DNA from: Anaerolineae bacterium
Lineage (GTDB): Bacteria > Chloroflexota > Anaerolineae > Promineifilales > Promineifilaceae
Length of the DNA stretch: 6,263 nucleotides
Direction: 5' to 3'
NCBI GenBank assembly: GCA_028284105.1
Contig: JANQSK010001282.1
Coordinates: 1-6,263 of the forward strand
Shown here one piece after another: positions 1 through 5,265 of this stretch (its first letter is position 1; each line of letters opens with the position of its first letter). Under the pieces are notes generated by a model, which did not search any database, had not been told where the DNA came from, and was given only the letters and a program-made list of their open reading frames with translations. The translations under genes were made by a program, and so were the position numbers.

Positions 1-644
1 ATTTCCTCATCATGTTTAACGGCGCGAGCTAGCTCCATCAGCTCTTCCCCATTATGGATTGACAGACCGTGTGATTGTAGTGCTTCAATGCCTTCGTAAT
101 TACAGCGATCTAAAGCCAGACGTGTGTTCCCACCGCCATATTGCTGGACCAAATCTGCGATTTGAGCACCCCATTTTTGCGCTTGTTCAGCATAGCGATC
201 CCCTGCGACAAAATAAAACCATGAGGTCGCTGTGCGCACTTCATCAATTACTTCACTATGGCTATTGAGGAATTTAGTGTCATGGTAGTCAAACATGATG
301 ACGGGGCCTTCAGTCGGCACAAAAACATAGCGCGCTGCATTATGCGTTACCCACAACTGCATATTGGTGCTGTCGGTAGCGTATCGAACGTTTAGCGGAT
401 CGAAAAGAACGATGCCCGCATAATCAAATTTTCGTAGAAATTCGCGCACGCGACTTAGCCTGTATCGACGTATAGTAGGTTGATCGGGCAACTCTAAACC
501 AGCCGCCTGCCACTCGCCAACAGCAAGATCGCCAGGACCTAAATCATGGAGGTTTAATGTTTTCGCATATTCAATTGTTTCTTTAGAGGGTTTTTGAATT
601 GCGCCGATTTTCGAACGATGCTTGCCGGTGATTTGTGTCGACAT
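1..644 (-). CDS. M24-family (creatinase/aminopeptidase P fold) protein, DddP-like, N-terminal part
   Basis: Partial gene: the reading frame starts at ATG 642-644 and stays open to the window edge, giving about 214 residues. The start is supported by an AAGGAGA ribosome binding site at 651-657, 6 nt upstream. The visible part is the creatinase-type N-terminal domain. It includes a segment reading FDPLNVRYATDSTNMQLW, then THNAARYVFVP and GPVIMFDYH, which matches what I remember of the DddP (DMSP lyase) branch of family M24 and related Xaa-Pro dipeptidase-like proteins. The catalytic pita-bread domain with the metal ligands lies beyond the edge, so peptidase, hydrolase or DMSP-lyase activity cannot be decided here. 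No signal peptide is visible, so it is probably cytoplasmic. It is transcribed away from the PucR-type regulator, whose likely operator half-sites sit in the shared spacer, so it is a plausible target of that regulator (inference). Confidence 0.85.
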   Translation of the reverse strand, partial: MSTQITGKHRSKIGAIQKPSKETIEYAKTLNLHDLGPGDLAVGEWQAAGLELPDQPTIRRYRLSRVREFLRKFDYAGIVLFDPLNVRYATDSTNMQLWVTHNAARYVFVPTEGPVIMFDYHDTKFLNSHSEVIDEVRTATSWFYFVAGDRYAEQAQKWGAQIADLVQQYGGGNTRLALDRCNYEGIEALQSHGLSIHNGEELMELARAVKHDEE

Positions 645-664
645 GAGGGGTCTCCTTGTGGGTT

Positions 665-671
665 TGTGATT
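665..671 (+). promoter_or_regulatory. TGTGATT half-site near the M24 gene start
   Basis: TGTGATT here repeats the left half of the inverted repeat at 751-771, in the same orientation and 86 bp away. It lies about 20 bp upstream of the M24 gene's start codon, just outside its ribosome binding site. One half-site at each end of a divergent spacer would fit a regulator controlling both genes. A 7-mer is short, so chance is possible. Confidence 0.3.
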
Positions 672-750
672 TAAATAACTACCTTCAAGTTGGTTGAGTT
701 TAGCACGGGGATAAAATTGGGCATTGTACTTGAGGACCTGAAATTATCGG

Positions 751-771
751 TGTGATTGGGAAATAATCACA
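751..771. promoter_or_regulatory. Inverted repeat TGTGATT-N7-AATCACA, candidate operator
   Basis: A perfect 7-bp inverted repeat (751-757 and 765-771, 7-nt centre) lies in the divergent spacer and covers the TTG at 756. The spacing is too long for a classical CRP site (TGTGA-N6-TCACA). The position suggests autoregulation by the adjacent PucR-type protein or control of the divergent pair. It also argues that translation may begin downstream of 756. The rest of the 645-755 spacer shows only weak promoter-like elements. Confidence 0.45.
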
Positions 772-2063
772 ATCATTTTGAAACACGAATTGATGCGAAT
801 ATAGTTGAAATGGTTATGGATCAATTGGAACTTTTGAAAAAATCGTTTGAATTAAATCAGCGGTTTACCAAACTAATGCTAGAAGGGGGTGAACTGCCAG
901 ATTTGGTGCAGGAGATGGCTTTTCTGCTCAAAAAGTCAGTCTGTATTGAAGATCCTGCTTACTATATCATTGCAGATGTACAGATGGGTGAGGTCGATGC
1001 GGCTCGGTTTCAAAGTGTACAATACGGCCGTTCATCTCGTAACCTCACCCAAGGTTTGATTGATCAGCGTGTCTATCACAAAATCGAGAAAGAGCGAAAG
1101 CCACTTTTTGTTAAACCCATCCCTGATATTGGCATGACAAACGGCCGTATTATTGCGCCCATTATCATTGATCAAACGATCCACGGCACGATGTGGATTA
1201 TCTCCAATGAACCCCTTGGAAATCCAATTGATGAATTAATCATTGAACAAGGCATTACGGCTGCTGCACTAATAATGCTTAAAGACAAGGCGGCCCGTGA
1301 GGCACGCTATGCGCTTAGCGGTGATTTTTTTGGCAACCTGCTTCAGGGACAAGATGATGAGCAACTGATGCGGCAGGCTGAACGCTTAAATTATCAATTC
1401 GATCAACCTCGCCAGATTTTGTTGATTAATGGCGTTTCTTCTGATGGGGGGTCACAGCAGTCTGTAAGTAAAGCGCTTGAACTATGGCAAATCGAATCAA
1501 AAAATATGGGGTTAAAGGCATGGCATAACGATCAATTGGTGCTGATGCTTGCGAATGGGGAAACAAGTTACGGCGTGCAGATTGCAAAAGCCATATTAGA
1601 AATCTTGCATCATCCTGAGTGGGATATGTCGATTGGGGTAGGGCAAGCGTATCAAGAGGCAACACCAGCTCACGTTCGACAAAGTTATTTGGAAGCGCGT
1701 GAGGCTTTGCAAGTTGGAAAGCGTATGGCACAAAACACGGCCGTTTATCCCTTTAACACCCTTGGACTTCATCATTGGCTCAACCATCTAACCCCTCAAC
1801 AAATTAACAACAACCATTTTATGACACATGTCGCTACGATTGTGGCGTATGATCAAAAACATCAGGCTGAACTGATCAAGACGGTTGAGCTATTTTTGGA
1901 GAATCGATTGTCGCTGGCAAAAACGGCCGTTGATCTTCATATTCATCGCAATACCCTCATTAAACGACTACATCGTATTGAGCAGCTGACCGGGCTCGAC
2001 TTAGAAAAAGGCCCCGTGCTTTACAACCTTTATGCCGCTCTCATTGTGTATAAACTATCCTGA
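756..2063 (+). CDS. PucR/CdaR-type transcriptional regulator
   Basis: A 435-residue regulator of the PucR/CdaR architecture. Residues about 35-185 look like a GAF-like ligand-sensing region (hydrophobic strands around AYYIIADVQ and GRIIAPIIIDQTIHGTMWII). About 200-330 is the degenerate GGDEF-like middle domain, with the typical SIGVGQAYQEATPAHVRQSYLEA-type motif near 290-310. The last 65 residues are the PucR C-terminal helix-turn-helix (LAKTAVDLHIHRNTLIKRL, then EQLTGLDL). Such proteins usually control genes for amine, purine, sugar-acid or amino-acid use; the ligand cannot be read from sequence. The longest frame opens with TTG at 756, directly after an in-frame TGA, without a good ribosome binding site (GAGGA at 732-736 is about 19 nt away). 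ATG at 810 or 816 (residues 19 and 21) are real alternatives. It is transcribed divergently from the M24 gene, its most likely target (inference). Confidence 0.9.
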   Translation: MGNNHNHFETRIDANIVEMVMDQLELLKKSFELNQRFTKLMLEGGELPDLVQEMAFLLKKSVCIEDPAYYIIADVQMGEVDAARFQSVQYGRSSRNLTQGLIDQRVYHKIEKERKPLFVKPIPDIGMTNGRIIAPIIIDQTIHGTMWIISNEPLGNPIDELIIEQGITAAALIMLKDKAAREARYALSGDFFGNLLQGQDDEQLMRQAERLNYQFDQPRQILLINGVSSDGGSQQSVSKALELWQIESKNMGLKAWHNDQLVLMLANGETSYGVQIAKAILEILHHPEWDMSIGVGQAYQEATPAHVRQSYLEAREALQVGKRMAQNTAVYPFNTLGLHHWLNHLTPQQINNNHFMTHVATIVAYDQKHQAELIKTVELFLENRLSLAKTAVDLHIHRNTLIKRLHRIEQLTGLDLEKGPVLYNLYAALIVYKLS

Positions 2064-2142
2064 TTTTAATTACATCCAACTTTCCTTAATAAATCCGATC
2101 CGCTAGCGCGAATCAAGAGAAACGCCATCTTCAGAACACGGT

Positions 2143-2188
2143 AAAAAAGCCCCTATTCATCAGAGAGTTCTGATATGGAATAGAGGCC
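2143..2188 (-). terminator. Intrinsic terminator of the DUF4331 gene
   Basis: Read on the minus strand, GCCTCTATTC (2187-2178) pairs with GAATAGGGGC (2158-2149) through ten pairs, one of them T-G. The stem encloses an inner six-pair stem ATCAGA/TCTGAT (2169-2174 with 2159-2164) with a 4-nt loop and a 3-nt bulge. Six T residues follow directly (2148-2143). This is the standard form of a rho-independent terminator. It lies 68 nt beyond the DUF4331 stop codon. On the plus strand no T-run follows, so it should not stop the regulator's transcript in the same way. Confidence 0.85.
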
Positions 2189-2192
2189 AAAG

Positions 2193-2237
2193 GATGTGAT
2201 ATTTGTAGATGACTTTGCCATCTACAAATATCACATC
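2193..2237. repeat. 19-bp perfect inverted repeat with 7-nt loop
   Basis: Arms 2193-2211 and 2219-2237 are perfect reverse complements around a 7-nt loop (2212-2218). The stem is AT-rich, with 6 G/C in 19. It starts 18 nt beyond the DUF4331 stop codon and comes before the true terminator on that transcript. No T-run follows on either strand, so it is not a canonical terminator. It could be a transcript 3'-end stabiliser, a processing site, a dimeric protein site or part of a dispersed extragenic element. The remaining part of the spacer (2064-2142) shows only an isolated CGCTAGCG palindrome at 2101-2108. Confidence 0.85.
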
Positions 2238-2255
2238 ATGCTACATTTTGAAAAA

Positions 2256-3323
2256 TTAGTGGGCTGGTGCTAGATATGGGAAATTGGCTGAGAAGGGGAC
2301 ATCGTTGGCATCAACGCAGTCGCTTGAGAGCACGGCGCTACCACCAAAGAAACCGCCGGTTACGACAACCAATTCAAGGTCGATGACATCGTCTGCAAGT
2401 TGACGGCCGTTTAAGGGACCGCTGTTAAAGCCAGCAGGGTTAGAAGTATCAATGGTCAAGATATCGGGCGCTAATACAGCCGCAATACCGTCTGCTTCAG
2501 CTTGTGAATAAGGGGTTCCATCAAGACCGCTCAAAAAGAGCATTGTGTCACTGAAAGTTTGTTGCCAATTAGCGACATCTGTAACTGGAGCTGTTTGGTT
2601 GAAAGCATCTTTTTGGCCAGATGGAATCAAAACGGTGTTGATAGCAGGGCGACCCATGCGGTCAACTTGTGGCCCATTGACGCGTGTGCGTCCCCAAATA
2701 CCGATGTTATCTGAGTCAAAGCTGCTTCTTGGTACTTCTAAAACGATAGCGCTAACGTTTAAACCAGCAAAGAAGTCGACTTCTTGTCCATCGCAGAAGG
2801 CACGACTGCCACCTGCACCCAAAACTTGATCTTGGAAGGCGACAAGGTCAAAGAAGAATGGATCATCGTAGGTGCCTGCTGTTAAATAGCCACCTCCATT
2901 TACTGAGAGGTGTTCACCTGTGCTACCAGTCGCAAGCGTTACAAAGCCACCTTGGCCAATATCACGACGGCGTAGGCGAATGCTTTGTTCTCCATTTGCT
3001 TTGACGCTGCCAAAACGGATTTCATATTGTGCATTCGTTTTACTGTCACCTGTCTCATCAATCATGAATTCATAGGCTGAATTGGGGCGGAAGGTGTCAC
3101 CGCTGATGACACCCGCTGCAGGATTGACGGTCATGATCATGACGACGTTATCAGGGTTTGATGGGGATTGGAAGGCATAGATATCGTTGATATCAGTACG
3201 GCCGTCTGCTTGCACCAAAGGTGCATCGAGGTGGTCTGCTGCGCCGATATTTTGGGCAGCAAAGCCAATAACCATTGCTATTACTGCGAGGCACCAAATC
3301 AATGTCTTGCTTAACTTTTTCAT
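2256..3323 (-). CDS. Secreted DUF4331-family protein
   Basis: A 355-residue protein of the DUF4331 family, of unknown function. It starts at ATG 3321-3323, with TAGGAGA (3334-3340) 10 nt upstream. Residues 1-28 form a Sec signal peptide: KK at positions 2-3, a hydrophobic core from about 8 to 22, and likely cleavage after NIGA. The mature protein begins ADHLDAPLVQADGRTDINDIYAF, the usual DUF4331 opening, with SPSNPDNVVMIM following. It ends with the family's GRQLADDVIDLEL and FPYLAPAH segments. Two cysteines remain after cleavage (FCDGQ and SSDCVDAND) and could pair outside the cell. There is no membrane anchor or sorting signal at the C-terminus, so it is probably released or held at the surface by binding. 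It lies downstream of the sigma/anti-sigma pair in the same direction, but has its own copy of the promoter box and its own terminator, which points to a regulated target of that sigma factor. Confidence 0.92.
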   Translation of the reverse strand: MKKLSKTLIWCLAVIAMVIGFAAQNIGAADHLDAPLVQADGRTDINDIYAFQSPSNPDNVVMIMTVNPAAGVISGDTFRPNSAYEFMIDETGDSKTNAQYEIRFGSVKANGEQSIRLRRRDIGQGGFVTLATGSTGEHLSVNGGGYLTAGTYDDPFFFDLVAFQDQVLGAGGSRAFCDGQEVDFFAGLNVSAIVLEVPRSSFDSDNIGIWGRTRVNGPQVDRMGRPAINTVLIPSGQKDAFNQTAPVTDVANWQQTFSDTMLFLSGLDGTPYSQAEADGIAAVLAPDILTIDTSNPAGFNSGPLNGRQLADDVIDLELVVVTGGFFGGSAVLSSDCVDANDVPFSANFPYLAPAH

Positions 3324-3475
3324 CTTTTGAAAATCTCCTAAAAAATTTGTTGACTGAAATTGGGTCTGTCTCCTAATGGAGCAGATCCGTTAGAGCGAAA
3401 AATTTCTAGGATGGCCATCCATTTTTGTAATATGACGAACCTTTTCTTTGGCTTGGTTAGTCCCATTACGTTGCG
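3324..3475 (-). promoter_or_regulatory. Predicted long leader of the DUF4331 mRNA
   Basis: If transcription starts just downstream of the box at 3476-3511, the untranslated leader is about 145 nt. It contains a hairpin at 3362-3388: CTCC/GGAG with a 4-nt loop, extended by a seven-position stem with one bulged base and one A-C mismatch on the minus strand. It also contains a perfect 12-bp palindrome GGATGGCCATCC at 3409-3420 and the ribosome binding site at 3334-3340. I recognise no riboswitch class. The open frame at 3360-3560 on the other strand is not convincing. Confidence 0.4.
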
Positions 3476-3511
3476 CTATAGAGGATTACGCAGCGTGATT
3501 TGTTTTGCATT
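3476..3511 (-). promoter_or_regulatory. ECF-type promoter box upstream of the DUF4331 gene
   Basis: On the minus strand: AATGCAAA (3511-3504), 10 nt, CTGCGTAATC (3493-3484), 3 nt, TATAG (3480-3476). The same three blocks with the same spacings lie upstream of the sigma gene at 5064-5099. I read TGCAAA as the -35-like element and CGTAATC as the -10-like element of a promoter used by the neighbouring ECF sigma factor. The separation between them is slightly short for classical ECF promoters. A near-perfect inverted repeat (3468-3475 with 3489-3496, 7 of 8 pairs) flanks the likely start point here but not at the other copy. Confidence 0.7.
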
Positions 3512-3571
3512 CATTGAATTTGGAAGAATTTTGAAATTGGTTGAAACGGGGAGGATTTGAAGGAGGATATT

Positions 3572-3609
3572 GACCATCAATATGATGTAAAACGAGGCTA
3601 TTGATGGTC
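3572..3609. repeat. 11-bp inverted repeat after the anti-sigma gene
   Basis: Arms GACCATCAATA (3572-3582) and TATTGATGGTC (3599-3609) are perfect reverse complements around a 16-nt loop. The hairpin begins 4 nt beyond the anti-sigma stop codon. No T-run follows on the minus strand, so termination is uncertain. It may mark the 3' end of the sigma/anti-sigma mRNA by another route, or only weaken read-through into the DUF4331 gene. The stretch between it and the promoter box (3512-3571) shows a doubled GAGGAT word and nothing else I recognise. Confidence 0.6.
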
Positions 3610-3613
3610 TTGT

Positions 3614-4480
3614 TTAGCTGCTTGTACTAATAAGAATAATATCCCCTGTTGGTTGTTCGCTGCCGCCTGGAGGCTCAATTGAAACGCCAATGGCGTCAAA
3701 GTTTGCAGGAACGGCCGTATTCACCACATATAGTTCACTACCGGCTGCATCAACATCAAATACGCCGGCTGAAATGGGCGTATCCCCTTGAATAAACCAA
3801 AGTTGGTAAACAGTGCTGGGATCGTCTGACAGCGCAATAACATCCAAAATGGCACGGCCACTATCTGGATCATAGGTCAGTTTGCCAGCTGCGTCAGGTT
3901 GCACACCCGTGTTGTCGATAGCGATTGTTTGAGCATTAACGGCCGTGTAAATTGAAAGCGCAATTTGTTGATCATTTAGCTGAATCTGTTGTGTCTCAAT
4001 ATCTGCTAATTGTGTATCTATTGTCGTTCGTTGATTTTCTAATTCAGTTTGTAATTCAGTAATAGCGCCTTGCTGTTCAGTGATCGTGTCGTTTAACTGC
4101 CGAACCATGCCGCTGTTGCGGAAAAAGGCAAAAATGAGTAGTCCCAGTAAAACAGGTACAGCTGGGCCGAAAATAGCCGGTGCTTTTGGCGCAAACAGAG
4201 CTTCCCAAAGCCTTTGCCAAGTGGATTTGGTAGGTTGTTGAGTATCTACTTTAGGCTGTGCCTCTTTCTTCACACGAGCCATCAAAGCATCTTTTACTTC
4301 AAGAGACGGAACCATTGGCTCATTTTCAAACGGAATGAGCTCCGCAGAATCTAAAAATGCTTGAAGCCGCGCTTCTGCATCAGGATTGGCTTTAATATAG
4401 GTATCTACTTCTTGTTTTTCCTCTTCCGTTAAGGCGTCCATCGCATAAAACGGAAAGAGATCTTCAATATGTTCTGTCAT
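3614..4480 (-). CDS. Membrane anti-sigma factor with RskA-like C-terminal domain
   Basis: A 288-residue single-pass membrane protein. Residues 1-75 form the cytoplasmic sigma-binding domain: HIEDLFPFYAMDALTEEEKQEV matches the RskA-type opening, in which the domain is built without zinc. The protein has no cysteine at all, so a zinc-binding CxxC anti-sigma motif is absent. One hydrophobic segment lies at about 102-120. A Gln-rich coiled coil follows at about 125-175 (TELQTELENQ, IETQQIQLNDQQ). Residues about 180-286 match the RskA C-terminal domain outside the membrane (YQLWFIQGDTPISAGVF, then IGVSIEPPGGSEQPTGDIILI). In the family, signal-triggered proteolysis releases the sigma factor; no protease gene is in this window. 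It starts 4 nt after the sigma stop codon, with GGAGG about 12 nt upstream inside the sigma gene, so the two are co-transcribed and probably translated in balance. Confidence 0.92.
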   Translation of the reverse strand: MTEHIEDLFPFYAMDALTEEEKQEVDTYIKANPDAEARLQAFLDSAELIPFENEPMVPSLEVKDALMARVKKEAQPKVDTQQPTKSTWQRLWEALFAPKAPAIFGPAVPVLLGLLIFAFFRNSGMVRQLNDTITEQQGAITELQTELENQRTTIDTQLADIETQQIQLNDQQIALSIYTAVNAQTIAIDNTGVQPDAAGKLTYDPDSGRAILDVIALSDDPSTVYQLWFIQGDTPISAGVFDVDAAGSELYVVNTAVPANFDAIGVSIEPPGGSEQPTGDIILISTSS

Positions 4481-4484
4481 GATT

Positions 4485-5060
4485 TCAAGCGGCCTCCTCC
4501 CGTTTTTTGAGCACTGATTCTAGCTTTTTAAGGGCTAATCGGGCTCTTGTATGAATTGTACCGACAGGAGTTTGGGTTGCTGTGGCAATTTCCTTTCGAG
4601 TTAGCCCCTCATAGTAAGCCATCTGAATAACTTGTGATTGATCAGGTGGCAATGATTTGATTGCTTCTTTGACTTGCTCCCGTTCGATGCCACTAAGGAC
4701 AGCTTCGGCTACATTCTCGGATGAAGGGGCTTTTAGCATCATCTCGGCTTCGGTTTCATTAACGGCCGTTTTTGGCCGAACCTTGGCTCGCCTTGTGAGA
4801 TCGATGGCATACCGTCTCGCAATGCTAAACATCCAACTTTTGAATTGTCCCCGATGGGTATCAAAACTTGATGCTCGGTCCCACACCCGCCAAAAGGTCT
4901 CCTGAACAACCTCTTCTGCGGACTGACGATTTTGAAGGATGCGAAAAGCAACCCCCATGACGATGGCGGCATAGCGATCATACACGACCTCAAGGGCGTC
5001 ATGATTACGGTTGATAATATGAGCCATTAATTGCTCATCCGTTAAATCGGTCAGTTCCAT
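4485..5060 (-). CDS. ECF RNA polymerase sigma factor (SigK/RpoE-like)
   Basis: A 191-residue extracytoplasmic-function sigma factor with only regions 2 and 4. Region 2 covers about 24-92 (YDRYAAIVMGVAFRILQNR, AEEVVQETFWRVWDR, and the -10-recognition segment GQFKSWMFSIARRYAIDLTRR). Region 4 covers about 128-181, with the helix-turn-helix LTRKEIATATQTPVGTIHTRARLALKKL. It pairs with the RskA-like anti-sigma factor that follows 4 nt later, an arrangement like mycobacterial sigK-rskA. The start at ATG 5058-5060 gives the usual LTDEQLM opening. No ribosome binding site precedes it, and the promoter box ends only 3 nt upstream, so the mRNA is probably leaderless or nearly so. The matching boxes here and at the DUF4331 gene indicate positive autoregulation and a linked target (inference). 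The spacer at 105-125 carries no recognised domain. Confidence 0.95.
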   Translation of the reverse strand: MELTDLTDEQLMAHIINRNHDALEVVYDRYAAIVMGVAFRILQNRQSAEEVVQETFWRVWDRASSFDTHRGQFKSWMFSIARRYAIDLTRRAKVRPKTAVNETEAEMMLKAPSSENVAEAVLSGIEREQVKEAIKSLPPDQSQVIQMAYYEGLTRKEIATATQTPVGTIHTRARLALKKLESVLKKREEAA

Positions 5061-5063
5061 TAT

Positions 5064-5099
5064 CTATAAGTGATTACGCAGGACAGAATGGTTTGCATT
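5064..5099 (-). promoter_or_regulatory. ECF-type promoter box upstream of the sigma gene
   Basis: On the minus strand: AATGCAAA (5099-5092), 10 nt, CTGCGTAATC (5081-5072), 3 nt, TATAG (5068-5064). The blocks and spacings equal those at 3476-3511; counting chance matches in the gaps, 25 of 36 positions agree. TATAG ends 3 nt before the sigma start codon, so the transcript leader would be only a few nucleotides. Upstream, the palindrome CTCATTGAATGAG (5121-5133) shares the word TCATTGAAT with 3511-3519 by the other box, but at a different distance, so I give it little weight. Confidence 0.7.
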
Positions 5100-5201
5100 T
5101 CTCTATTGAAATAGTCAAAGCTCATTGAATGAGAATAGATACGTTTTCAAACCCATTTTACAAAAATATCAGCAATTAACAGAATGACTAATAATTAAAG
5201 T

Positions 5202-5233
5202 AAAAAATTCCATCAATTCCTGATATTGAATTG
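5202..5233 (-). terminator. Weak candidate terminator of the aminotransferase gene
   Basis: On the minus strand CAATTC (5233-5228) and GAATTG (5219-5214) can form a six-pair stem with an 8-nt loop. A run of six T (5207-5202) follows after a 6-nt gap. The stem is short and AT-rich and the T-run is not adjacent, so this is a weak candidate. It lies about 30 nt after the aminotransferase stop codon, where a terminator would be expected. Confidence 0.35.
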
Positions 5234-5265
5234 GCAAATGAATTATGAAAAGTGTCGATTAAAGT

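Noticed and set aside
59..268. Open frame on the plus strand at the left end
   Set aside because: It is a shadow of the M24 gene on the minus strand, whose translation matches a known family.
690..717. Sigma-70-like promoter for the PucR-type gene (TTGGTT, 16 nt, TAAAAT)
   Set aside because: The -35 match is only three of six and the -10-like word is ordinary in AT-rich DNA; not enough to call.
751..771. CRP/FNR-type site
   Set aside because: The halves TGTGA and TCACA are separated by 11 nt instead of 6, so the symmetry does not fit a CRP dimer; kept only as an operator of unknown protein.
2193..2237. Intrinsic terminator for the PucR-type gene
   Set aside because: The stem is AT-rich and not followed by a T-run on the plus strand; the gene's own terminator is not identifiable.
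3476..3511. Reading TATAG as a house-keeping -10 element
   Set aside because: The bases about 17 nt upstream of it fall in the part that differs between the two copies, while the conserved blocks lie at ECF-like positions.
3360..3560. Open frame of 66 codons on the plus strand between the DUF4331 and anti-sigma genes
   Set aside because: It starts with TTG, has no ribosome binding site, no recognisable family, and lies opposite the leader and promoter box of the DUF4331 gene.
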